In this document: piece after piece, positions 1-6,870 of the stretch
Layout of the letters: each line of letters begins with the position of its first letter
Numbering within the stretch: position 1 is the first letter of the stretch
Assembly (NCBI GenBank): GCA_019241805.1
Contig: JAFAWL010000356.1
Span: 1 to 7,305, forward strand
Direction: 5' to 3'
Length of the DNA stretch: 7,305 nt
From: Actinomycetota bacterium
GTDB taxonomy: Bacteria > Actinomycetota > Actinomycetes > Mycobacteriales > Jatrophihabitantaceae
The notes under the pieces: generated by a model
Told to the model about the DNA's origin: nothing
The model's input: the letters and a program-made list of their open reading frames with translations, nothing else
Databases searched by the model: none
Program-made: the position numbers and the translations under genes

Positions 1-435
1 ATCAACCTGCGCCGCCGGGCCCGGATGGTCGACCTGGCGCGGGAGCTGTGTGACGGCACGCTCGCCGGCGTCCGTGTCGGCATCCTCGGGGCCGCGTTCA
101 AGCCGAACACCGACGACATCCGGGACTCGCCCGCGCTCGACGTAGGCCTGGCCATCCAGCGCCAGGGCGCCGCCGTGCGGGTCTACGACCCGAAGGCGAT
201 GGACAACGCCCGCATCGACTACCCGACCCTCGCCTATGCCGCGAATGCCGTGGAGGCCGTGCGTGACGCGGACGTGGTCCTGCACCTGACCGAGTGGTCG
301 GAGTTCCGGGAGATGCACCCGTCGGTGCTGTCCGAGGTGGTCAGCGAGAAGCGGATCGTCGATGGGCGAAACGTTCTCGACCGTGATCTCTGGCGTGGCG
401 AGGGCTGGACCTACCGCGCGCTGGGACGCACCTGA
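1..435 (+). CDS. ugd: UDP-glucose 6-dehydrogenase, C-terminal part (5' end outside window)
   Basis: Seen: the frame is open from the first base and encodes 144 residues before TGA at 433-435; the upstream part is missing because of the window edge, not a mutation. The fragment starts with INLRRRARMV, the end of the central helical region, then has GILGAAFKPNTDDIRDSPAL (fragment residues 27-46), the hallmark of the C-terminal UDP-binding domain. VYDPKA (61-66) and the closing VDGRNVLD (120-127) also fit. Known: this family oxidises UDP-glucose to UDP-glucuronate with two NAD+, in the cytoplasm, supplying precursors for surface polysaccharides. The N-terminal NAD domain and the catalytic cysteine lie outside the window and cannot be checked. 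A related UDP-mannose/UDP-N-acetyl-sugar dehydrogenase is a less likely alternative. It is followed by a 99-bp gap, so it is probably not in the mazG operon. Confidence 0.93.
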   Translation: MNLRRRARMVDLARELCDGTLAGVRVGILGAAFKPNTDDIRDSPALDVGLAIQRQGAAVRVYDPKAMDNARIDYPTLAYAANAVEAVRDADVVLHLTEWSEFREMHPSVLSEVVSEKRIVDGRNVLDRDLWRGEGWTYRALGRT

Positions 436-452
436 GCCGCAGGCCCCCTTGG

Positions 453-478
453 TGCGCCCCGGTCTGCATCGTGGCGCA
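453..478 (+). terminator. Weak inverted repeat after ugd, possible terminator
   Basis: TGCGCC (453-458) and GGCGCA (473-478) form 6-bp perfect arms around a 14-base loop, 17 bases after the ugd stop codon. There is no T-run, so this would be an actinobacterial-type hairpin at best. In DNA this GC-rich a 6-bp repeat can arise by chance, so the call is weak. Confidence 0.25.
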
Positions 479-484
479 GCGGAC

Positions 485-506
485 GTGACATTCTGTCTAC
501 GGTCAC
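485..506 (+). promoter_or_regulatory. Candidate promoter with dyad before the lipoprotein gene
   Basis: Within the 99-bp gap between ugd and the lipoprotein gene, TACGGT (498-503) matches the loose actinobacterial -10 pattern TAnnnT, 32 bases before the GTG start. No convincing -35 box is seen. A small dyad, GTGAC-N12-GTCAC (485-489 and 502-506), overlaps this element and could be an operator half-site pair. A true transcription start near 510 would leave a leader that includes the GGGAG ribosome-binding site. Inference from weak motifs only. Confidence 0.25.
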
Positions 507-534
507 CGAATCCACCGAGCGCGGGAGATACTTC

Positions 535-1140
535 GTGTCACGTCGCCGCCTGATCACGATCGCGATCAGTGCCGCTCTCGCCGTCGGTGGCCTGTCCGCT
601 TGCCAGACCAAGACCGGGGCCGCCGCGTTCGTCGGATCGAAGAAAATCAGCGAGTCGCAGGTCACAAGTTACATCGAGCCGGGATCCTCGACGACCGCAC
701 CGGTACACGCATTGGTATTGGAACAGATCATCCGCGTCGACCTGCTGGACGAGGTCTTTCGGCGACTGGGCCGGACGCCCTCCGCCGCTGATCTGGCCGC
801 GGCCCATGATGCGGCGCTGCAGCAGGCTCTCGGCGTCCAGTCCACCGGCGCGGCCGCTGACGCCGACCTGCGCAGCGTGACCGCCAAGCTGGGTCTGCGG
901 CCCAGCTTCGATTCGGTGATCGTCGAAGCGTTCGAGCTGCTCGTCGGCGTGAGCAATGCGTCCGACTCCGACCAGAACCGGATCAACGGAATCGTCACGT
1001 CGGTCAAGGTGAACGTCAGCGGTCGATACGGCGATTGGGACAGCAAGAATCTCCAGCTGGTTGCCGGTCCGTCCATTCCGTCCTTCATCGACCTGCCCGG
1101 CGTCGAGGCGAGCAAGTCCGCTGCGGCCAATGGCGGCTGA
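535..1140 (+). CDS. Lipoprotein with SurA-N-like segment, no PPIase domain seen
   Basis: 201 residues starting at GTG 535, with GGGAG (523-527) seven bases upstream. Seen: a short basic start (SRRR), a hydrophobic stretch (6-20) and a lipobox LSAC (20-23), so the mature protein should begin at lipidated Cys23 and sit on the outer face of the membrane. After a TKTGAA linker come FVGSKKISESQV (32-43), which resembles the opening of SurA/PrsA-type chaperone domains, then helices and a late RYGDWD motif (164-169) found in actinobacterial SurA-N lipoproteins. No parvulin domain is visible, so prolyl isomerase activity is not expected. Known: lipoproteins of this kind occur upstream of mazG in actinobacteria, and their role is poorly defined; holding exported proteins is inferred. 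The SRRRLIT start vaguely resembles a Tat motif. mazG follows after 31 bp, probably in the same transcript. Confidence 0.8.
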   Translation: MSRRRLITIAISAALAVGGLSACQTKTGAAAFVGSKKISESQVTSYIEPGSSTTAPVHALVLEQIIRVDLLDEVFRRLGRTPSAADLAAAHDAALQQALGVQSTGAAADADLRSVTAKLGLRPSFDSVIVEAFELLVGVSNASDSDQNRINGIVTSVKVNVSGRYGDWDSKNLQLVAGPSIPSFIDLPGVEASKSAAANGG

Positions 1141-1171
1141 TCCGGCAGATCCAGCTGATTCGGCCGGCTCG

Positions 1172-1828
1172 ATGACGAACCCGACCGACGCGCTGCGCCG
1201 CGCGGTGCTGGTGATGGATCGGCTGCGCTCACCGGGCGGCTGCCCGTGGGATGCCGCTCAAACGCATCTGTCGCTGGCGCGTTATCTGCTCGAAGAGACC
1301 TACGAAACGCTGGAAGCGATCGAGACGGCTGACTATCCCTTGCTCCGCGAGGAGTTGGGTGACCTGCTGCTGCAAGTGCTCTTCCACGCCCGCCTTGCCA
1401 GCGAGCTGCCGGCCGGCGACGCGTTCTCCATCGACGACGTCGCCATCGACCTGGTCGACAAACTCGTCCGCCGGCACCCGCACGTATTCACCGAATCCGC
1501 GGCCGCGGCCACCGCCGACGAGGTCAACGAGAACTGGGAACGGCTGAAGTCGCAGGAGAAGGGCCGCACATCTGTCACCGATGGAGTGCCGCTCGCCCAG
1601 CCGGCGCTGGCCTTGGCCGGCAAGCTGGTCTCGCGGGTGGAGCGGGCCGGGCTCGACGTCCCCGCGCCCGCCGACAGCGAGATCGGGTCGCGGCTGTTCG
1701 CTGTCGTTCGTGACGCCGTGGCCGCGGGCGTCGATCCCGAGGCGGAACTGCGGCGGGCGACGCAGACCTATCGCGCGTCGATCCTGGACGCTGAGCAGAG
1801 CGCGTGGACGGAGGATGTAGCGACATGA
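1172..1828 (+). CDS. mazG: MazG nucleoside triphosphate pyrophosphohydrolase
   Basis: 218 residues from ATG 1172. Seen: GGCPWDAAQTH (22-32), the MazG opening motif; metal-binding pattern ExxE (E42, E45) in LLEETYE and ExxD (E61, D64) in EELGD; RRHPHVF and NWERLKSQEK further on; then VTDGVPLAQPALALAGKL, the family's linker. Known: MazG is an all-alpha NTP pyrophosphatase that cleaves (d)NTPs to monophosphate and PPi using Mg2+, removing damaged or non-canonical nucleotides; it also affects ppGpp levels in E. coli. The protein is shorter than E. coli MazG (about 263 aa), with only one full catalytic domain visible. Start choice: an in-frame ATG at 1130 would add 14 residues and overlap the lipoprotein gene, but those codons have only 6 of 13 G/C third positions, while the 13 after ATG 1172 are all G/C. 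Neither start has a good ribosome-binding site. The 3' end overlaps the next gene by ATGA. Confidence 0.95.
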   Translation: MTNPTDALRRAVLVMDRLRSPGGCPWDAAQTHLSLARYLLEETYETLEAIETADYPLLREELGDLLLQVLFHARLASELPAGDAFSIDDVAIDLVDKLVRRHPHVFTESAAAATADEVNENWERLKSQEKGRTSVTDGVPLAQPALALAGKLVSRVERAGLDVPAPADSEIGSRLFAVVRDAVAAGVDPEAELRRATQTYRASILDAEQSAWTEDVAT

Positions 1829-2361
1829 CTGCGCCCGAGGACACCCGCCCGCAGCCAGCGGGTACCGCCAGCGAGCGCGACACCGTGTTGGGTTTCCTCA
1901 ACTTCCAGCGGGCAACGCTGGCGTGGAAGTGCGCGGGGCTTTCGGCCGAACAGTTGGCCCGGCGTGCGTCCCCGCCCTCGACCTTGTCACTGCTCGGACT
2001 ACTACGCCATCTGGCCGAGGTGGAGCGCAGCTGGTTCCGACACCTCGCCGGTGAACACGTCGGCCAGCCGGGCGACCGGGTCCCGTACCTCTATGCGACC
2101 GCGGAGGAGCCCGATCTCGATCTGGACGGCGCGGTGGCCGACCCCGAGATGGTGTCGCGGGCCTACGCCGACTGGCAGGCGGAGATCGCTCATGCCGACG
2201 CCATCATCGCGGCCGCCTCGTTCGATGACACGTTGACCCATCGCACCGGTGAGCTACTGAGTCTGCGCTGGATCCTGCTGCACATGATCGAGGAGTACGC
2301 GCGCCACAACGGCCACGCCGACCTGCTGCGTGAGGCCCTGGACGGGGCCCGCGGGGAATGA
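1825..2361 (+). CDS. DinB-like DUF664 family protein
   Basis: 178 residues from ATG 1825, which overlaps the mazG stop as ATGA and has GGAGG (1810-1814) ten bases upstream; an in-frame ATG at 1804 lies before that site and is less likely. Seen: ERDTVLGFLNFQRATLAWKC (17-36), PSTLSLLGLLRHLAEVERSWF (51-71) and HMIEEYARHNGHADLLRE (153-170), all typical of DUF664 in the DinB/YfiT four-helix superfamily. Candidate metal ligands are His62 and His161/His164, with His153 nearby. Known: superfamily members are metal-dependent and several actinobacterial ones use mycothiol as thiol cofactor; the substrate of this subgroup is unknown, so thiol transfer or detoxification is inference. Tight coupling to mazG suggests co-expression. 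In Mycobacterium this slot between mazG and eno holds lpqU instead. Confidence 0.88.
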   Translation: MTAPEDTRPQPAGTASERDTVLGFLNFQRATLAWKCAGLSAEQLARRASPPSTLSLLGLLRHLAEVERSWFRHLAGEHVGQPGDRVPYLYATAEEPDLDLDGAVADPEMVSRAYADWQAEIAHADAIIAAASFDDTLTHRTGELLSLRWILLHMIEEYARHNGHADLLREALDGARGE

Positions 2362-2372
2362 GCCGCGCCTGA

Positions 2373-3740
<1,368 letters not shown>

Positions 3741-3770
3741 CGGGCTGCGCCGGATGAAGGACACCGCTTC

Positions 3771-4226
3771 GTGACGGTTCGAGATCGCGGCAATGCTCGG
3801 CAGGCGGCTCGCCGCCGTGCTCCTCGCGACCGCGCACCCCGGCGTCCGCTGACCGGACGGGCGCTCGTGCTCGGTGCCGTCGTGGTCTTCCTCGTGGTGC
3901 TACTCGCGGCTCCGTTGCACCGGTACCTCTCGGCCCGGTCGTCGGCCGCCCAGGCGCAGGAACAGGCGCGCAAGACCCAGCAGCAGCTGGATCAACTGCG
4001 TCAGCTGGACAAACAGCAAAATGATCCGGCCTACATCGAGCAACAGGCCCGGCAGCGGCTGCAGTACGCGATGCCGGGCGAGACGACCTACATCGTCGTG
4101 TCGGCCGGGCAGAACAACTCGCTCCAGCAGGCGCCGCCGGACAGCAGCGCACCGACTCGCGCGCCCGGTGACACGTGGAACCAGCGGCTCTGGGGCAGCC
4201 TGCAGACCGCCGATCACGGTTCGTGA
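3771..4226 (+). CDS. ftsB: FtsB/DivIC-family septum formation protein
   Basis: 151 residues from GTG 3771, with GAAGGA (3756-3761) nine bases upstream. Seen: an Arg-rich cytoplasmic N-terminus (4-30), one membrane helix (about 31-49, ALVLGAVVVFLVVLLAAPL), a Gln/Lys-rich coiled coil (about 55-83), and NDPAYIEQQARQRLQYAMPGE (84-104), the diagnostic DivIC/FtsB motif, ending with a polar tail rich in Pro and Ser. Known: FtsB-type proteins are bitopic and form the FtsQ-FtsB-FtsL complex that activates septal cell-wall synthesis; a gene next to eno is the usual location, both in E. coli and in mycobacteria (Rv1024). The tail after residue 110 is predicted extracytoplasmic and looks disordered. It overlaps the DUF501 gene by four bases (GTGA), so the two are likely translated together. 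Confidence 0.93.
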   Translation: MTVRDRGNARQAARRRAPRDRAPRRPLTGRALVLGAVVVFLVVLLAAPLHRYLSARSSAAQAQEQARKTQQQLDQLRQLDKQQNDPAYIEQQARQRLQYAMPGETTYIVVSAGQNNSLQQAPPDSSAPTRAPGDTWNQRLWGSLQTADHGS

Positions 4227-4711
4227 GTTTCGCCGATGACCGGCGCGTGGTCGCGGCCCAACTGGGCCGTGAGCCGCGGGCCATCCGCGCGGTCGCGCAC
4301 CGCTGCCCCTGCGGCAATCCCGACGTGATCGAGACGTCGCCCCGATTGGCCGACGGCACGCCGTTCCCGACTCTCTATTACCTCACCTGCCCGCGGGTAA
4401 GCGCGGCGATCGGCACGCTGGAGTCATCCGGGTTGATGCGTGAGATGACCGAGCAGCTGGGCGTCGACGAGGAGCTGGCCGCGGGCTATCGGGCGGCGCA
4501 CGAGTCCTATCTGGCTCGGCGGGAACAGATCGCCCACGTCGAACAGATCGCGGGCATCAGTGCCGGTGGGATGCCCGGTCGGGTCAAGTGCCTGCACGTC
4601 CTCGTTGCGCATTCACTGGCCGCGGGTAGGGGCGTGAACCCGCTCGGCGACCAGGCCCTCGACCGACTCGACGCGTGGTGGCCGGCCGGCCCCTGCGTGG
4701 AGCCGCCGTAA
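4223..4711 (+). CDS. DUF501 family protein
   Basis: 162 residues from GTG 4223, which overlaps the ftsB stop as GTGA; no ribosome-binding site is evident, fitting reinitiation. An open frame extends upstream to 4175 but inside ftsB. Seen: DDRRVVAAQLGREPRAIRAV (5-24), HRCPCGNPDVIET (26-38), PTLYYLTCP (49-57) and SAGGMPGRVKCLHVLVAHSL (113-132) followed by GVNPLGDQAL (137-146). These conserved blocks define DUF501. Cys28, Cys30, Cys56 and Cys123 with His26, His125 and His130 could bind a metal, which is inference. No membrane segment or signal peptide, so cytoplasmic. Known: the family is actinobacteria-centred and sits between ftsB and ppx (Rv1025 in M. tuberculosis); its function is not established. 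TAATG links it to the next gene. Confidence 0.92.
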   Translation: MSFADDRRVVAAQLGREPRAIRAVAHRCPCGNPDVIETSPRLADGTPFPTLYYLTCPRVSAAIGTLESSGLMREMTEQLGVDEELAAGYRAAHESYLARREQIAHVEQIAGISAGGMPGRVKCLHVLVAHSLAAGRGVNPLGDQALDRLDAWWPAGPCVEPP

Positions 4712-5634
4712 TGATCCGCTGCGCCGGCATCGACTGCGGAACCAACTCGATCCGGCTACTTGTGGCCGACCTTGCGGACGACGGCCACGCGGTCGACGTC
4801 ACCCGCGAGATGCGCATCGTGCGACTCGGACAAGGAGTCGATCAGACCCGACGGTTGGCGCCCGACGCGCTCGAACGGACGCGGGTCGCGCTCGTCGACT
4901 ACGCGCGCACGATCGATCGGCTCGGCGCCGCGAGCGTGCGCATGGTCGCGACCAGTGCGACCCGCGACGCCGAGAATCGCGACGAGTTCGTCACGATGGT
5001 CGAGTCGGTGCTCGGCGTGCGCCCCGAAGTGATCACCGGTGACGAGGAGGCGGCGCTGTCGTTCGCCGGCGCGGCCGCCGACCTGCCCGGGGTCGCTGAG
5101 CCGATGCTGGTAGCCGACATCGGCGGCGGATCGACCGAGCTCGTGCTGGGTGATCGAGCGGGGACTTCATTGCGTTCGCACAGCATGGACGTGGGTTGCG
5201 TGCGCCTGACCGAGCGCCACCTTCGCAACGATCCGCCGACCCCGGCCCAGGTAACAGCCGCGGAAGCCAATATCGCCGACGCACTCGATCGAGCCGCGCT
5301 CGACGTCCCGTTGTTCGGACCGGCGACGCTGGTCGGAGTCGCCGGCACGGTCACGACGATCGCCGCCCTTGCCCTAGGGTTGCCGCAGTACGAGGCGGAC
5401 GCGATCCACGGCTCGCGGATCACCGCCGCAGACGTCGAGGACATCACCGAGCGGCTGTTGCGCGCCAACCGCGCCGAGCGGGCGGCGCTGCCCGTGATGC
5501 ACCCCGGTCGGGCCGACGTGATCGCCGGTGGCGCACTGGTGTTGCGCGCACTCGTGCGCCGCTGCGGCGTCGAGCAGGTAGTGGCCAGCGAACACGACAT
5601 CCTCGACGGCATCACCGCCAGCGCCGTCCGCTGA
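4711..5634 (+). CDS. ppx: Ppx/GppA family exopolyphosphatase / pppGpp phosphohydrolase
   Basis: 307 residues from ATG 4711, sharing one base with the DUF501 stop (TAATG); GGAG (4699-4702) lies eight bases upstream. Seen: the actin-like ATPase fold motifs GIDCGTNSIRLL (6-17), ATSATRDAENRDEF (80-93), VITGDEEAALSFAG (107-120) with the expected catalytic Glu112/113, VADIGGGSTELVLG (134-147) and GVAGTVTTIAAL (209-220). The C-terminus ends SEHDILDGITASAVR. Known: such enzymes remove terminal phosphate from polyphosphate, or the gamma phosphate of pppGpp. The length matches short actinobacterial two-domain forms (Rv1026 type) and lacks the HD-like C-terminal domain of E. coli PPX (513 aa). Which substrate is preferred cannot be read from sequence. 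Its last codons form the first copy of an 11-bp tandem repeat. Confidence 0.95.
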   Translation: MIRCAGIDCGTNSIRLLVADLADDGHAVDVTREMRIVRLGQGVDQTRRLAPDALERTRVALVDYARTIDRLGAASVRMVATSATRDAENRDEFVTMVESVLGVRPEVITGDEEAALSFAGAAADLPGVAEPMLVADIGGGSTELVLGDRAGTSLRSHSMDVGCVRLTERHLRNDPPTPAQVTAAEANIADALDRAALDVPLFGPATLVGVAGTVTTIAALALGLPQYEADAIHGSRITAADVEDITERLLRANRAERAALPVMHPGRADVIAGGALVLRALVRRCGVEQVVASEHDILDGITASAVR

Positions 5635-5657
5635 TCGTCCGCTGATCGTCCGCTGAT
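5625..5657 (+). repeat. 11-bp tandem repeat, three copies, over the ppx stop codon
   Basis: The unit CGTCCGCTGAT occurs three times without mismatch (5625-5635, 5636-5646, 5647-5657), followed by two more matching bases. Each unit contains TGA; because 11 is not a multiple of three, the TGAs at 5632, 5643 and 5654 fall in three different frames. The first is the ppx stop. It may have arisen by slippage, and copy three also forms the left arm of the hairpin that follows. Confidence 0.95.
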
Positions 5658-5686
5658 CGCTCGCGCTGCGGGCCCGCGCGGACGAT
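5645..5686 (+). terminator. Inverted repeat between convergent genes, probable terminator
   Basis: ATCGTCCGC (5645-5653) and GCGGACGAT (5678-5686) are perfect 9-bp arms around a 24-base GC-rich interior that itself contains the palindrome GCGGGCCCGC (5668-5677). It starts 10 bases after the ppx stop and lies downstream of the minus-strand DUF4235 gene as well, so it could stop transcription from both sides. No T-run is present. The second repeat copy (5634-5642) offers an alternative left arm. Confidence 0.6.
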
Positions 5687-5752
5687 GTCACGCCCACCGC
5701 ACGACACGAGCCGGGTCGCGCGGTACCCCGGTGAATGGTGTCTGGCGCTGCG

Positions 5753-6049
5753 TCAGGCGGCTCGTGGTTCGCGCTTGCTCGGCGGTTCGGTGCCCACGAC
5801 GGTGCGCCAGACCTCGCTTGCGCCCTTCGTCGTCACCAACTCGGCGACGGCGACGCCGAGCGCGGAGACGAGGGCCCAGCCGATCGCGTCACCCCAACTC
5901 GCGTCCGGATCGCGCGGGTCGTGCGACGGGTCACCGGGTCGGATGCCGAGCCAGACCTTCTCGACCGCCTTACGGGTCGCGATGCCGACCGGAATTCGGA
6001 CCGCGAGGCTGATGAGCTTGAATGCCGCCGTGCCCGCCGGGTTCGCCAT
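5753..6049 (-). CDS. DUF4235 family small membrane-associated protein
   Basis: 98 residues on the minus strand, starting at ATG 6049-6047 and ending at TGA 5755-5753. Seen: an N-terminal amphipathic/hydrophobic stretch (about 8-24, [17 protein letters not shown]), a KAVEKVWL segment, a polar loop rich in Asp and Pro ([17 protein letters not shown], 38-54), a second hydrophobic helix (about 55-72, [18 protein letters not shown]) and an ending of [18 protein letters not shown]. This layout of two hydrophobic segments separated by a D/P loop and W, then a WR..TG.. motif, matches DUF4235, a family of small actinobacterial proteins with no known function. No clear Shine-Dalgarno is seen; TATAAG lies six bases before the ATG, suggesting a leaderless mRNA. 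It faces ppx tail-to-tail and is divergent from udgB. Confidence 0.85.
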   Translation of the reverse strand: MANPAGTAAFKLISLAVRIPVGIATRKAVEKVWLGIRPGDPSHDPRDPDASWGDAIGWALVSALGVAVAELVTTKGASEVWRTVVGTEPPSKREPRAA

Positions 6050-6081
6050 GGATCTCTTATACCGCGTGCGAAGCTCTTAGG
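6050..6081. promoter_or_regulatory. Compact divergent promoter between DUF4235 gene and udgB
   Basis: The two divergent start codons are separated by only 32 bp. Near its left end is the AT-rich core CTTATACC (6056-6063), unusual in this GC-rich DNA. On the minus strand it reads TATAAG with six bases before the DUF4235 ATG, the geometry of a leaderless transcript. On the plus strand it reads TATACC, 18 bases before the udgB ATG. Neither hexamer ends in the T of a consensus -10 box, and no -35 boxes are clear. Confidence 0.45.
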
Positions 6082-6849
6082 ATGTTCGTCGACCCGGCCG
6101 ACGCCTCGACGCCGGTCGCTCGTGGACCCCTCGACGTGGCCCGGTTGGCGCCGACCGCTGCGACCGTCACCGAACTCGACGCGCGGGTGTCGGTCTGCCG
6201 GGCGTGTCCACGGTTGGTTGCCTGGCGCGAGGAAGTCGGGGTGATCAAGCGGCGGGCCTACGCCGAGGAGACTTACTGGGCTCGCCCGGTGCCCGGGTTC
6301 GGTGCGGCCCGGCCGCGGCTGCTTGTCGTCGGACTGGCGCCAGGGGCGCATGGCGCCAATCGCACCGGACGGAACTTCACCGGTGATCGCTCCGGCGATT
6401 GGCTCTACGCCTCGCTCTATCGCTGCCGCCTGGCCAACCAGCCCACCTCCGTCGCAGCGAACGACGGGCTAGAACTGCCGCACACGCGCATCGTCGCCGC
6501 CGTGCGCTGCGCACCGCCGGCGAACAAGCCCACGACCCAGGAGCGCGACACGTGTCGGCCATGGCTGGTGCGCGAGATCGAGCTGGTCTGGCCCGGTGTC
6601 GGTGCCATCGTCGTGCTCGGCGGCTTCGGCTGGTCCGGTCTGTGGCCGGCGCTGCGCGCGCTGGGCGTGTCGCTGCCCGATCGGATCCCGGCCTTCGGAC
6701 ACGGCGTCGAAGTAGAAGTCGAGGGCCGCACCGTCATCGGCTGCTATCACGTCAGTCAGCAGAACACCTTCACCGGGCGGCTGACCGAGTCGATGTTGGA
6801 CGACGTGCTCCTCCGGGCATCCGCGTTGGCCGGGCTGCGGCGCCTCTGA
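6082..6849 (+). CDS. udgB: Family 5 uracil-DNA glycosylase (UdgB)
   Basis: 255 residues from ATG 6082; a GAAG (6070-6073) lies eight bases upstream. The frame is open to 6022, but that extension would run into the divergent gene. Seen: motif 1 [19 protein letters not shown] (84-102), which lacks the polar catalytic Asp/Asn of families 1-4 as expected of family 5; motif [13 protein letters not shown] (223-235); and four cysteines for an iron-sulfur cluster, Cys39 and Cys42 (VCRACP), Cys143 (RCAPPANKP) and Cys158 (TCRPWL). Known: UdgB, as in Mycobacterium tuberculosis Rv1259, removes uracil and also hypoxanthine and ethenocytosine from DNA, starting base excision repair; it is useful in GC-rich genomes where cytosine deamination is frequent. 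The gene appears to be transcribed alone, between a divergent and a convergent neighbour. Confidence 0.95.
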   Translation: MFVDPADASTPVARGPLDVARLAPTAATVTELDARVSVCRACPRLVAWREEVGVIKRRAYAEETYWARPVPGFGAARPRLLVVGLAPGAHGANRTGRNFTGDRSGDWLYASLYRCRLANQPTSVAANDGLELPHTRIVAAVRCAPPANKPTTQERDTCRPWLVREIELVWPGVGAIVVLGGFGWSGLWPALRALGVSLPDRIPAFGHGVEVEVEGRTVIGCYHVSQQNTFTGRLTESMLDDVLLRASALAGLRRL

Positions 6850-6870
6850 GCCGAGACTCGGGCCGCGCGC

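Noticed and set aside
669..1232. Minus-strand open frame of 187 codons over the lipoprotein and mazG start
   Set aside because: Antisense to two supported genes, Ser/Arg/Pro-rich and without domain features.
4899..5615. Minus-strand open frame of 238 codons inside ppx
   Set aside because: Antisense to a phosphatase with all motifs intact; composition is Ser/Ala/Arg-rich low complexity, typical of a shadow frame.
5625..5657. Idea that the 11-bp repeats are iterons or a replication origin
   Set aside because: Only three short GC-rich copies, no AT-rich melting region and no replication gene nearby; a slippage or terminator origin is simpler.
5685..6244. Two plus-strand open frames (131 and 169 codons) covering the DUF4235 region
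   Set aside because: They oppose the DUF4235 gene and run into udgB, show no family resemblance, and their Arg/Pro/Ser-rich products look like shadow translations.
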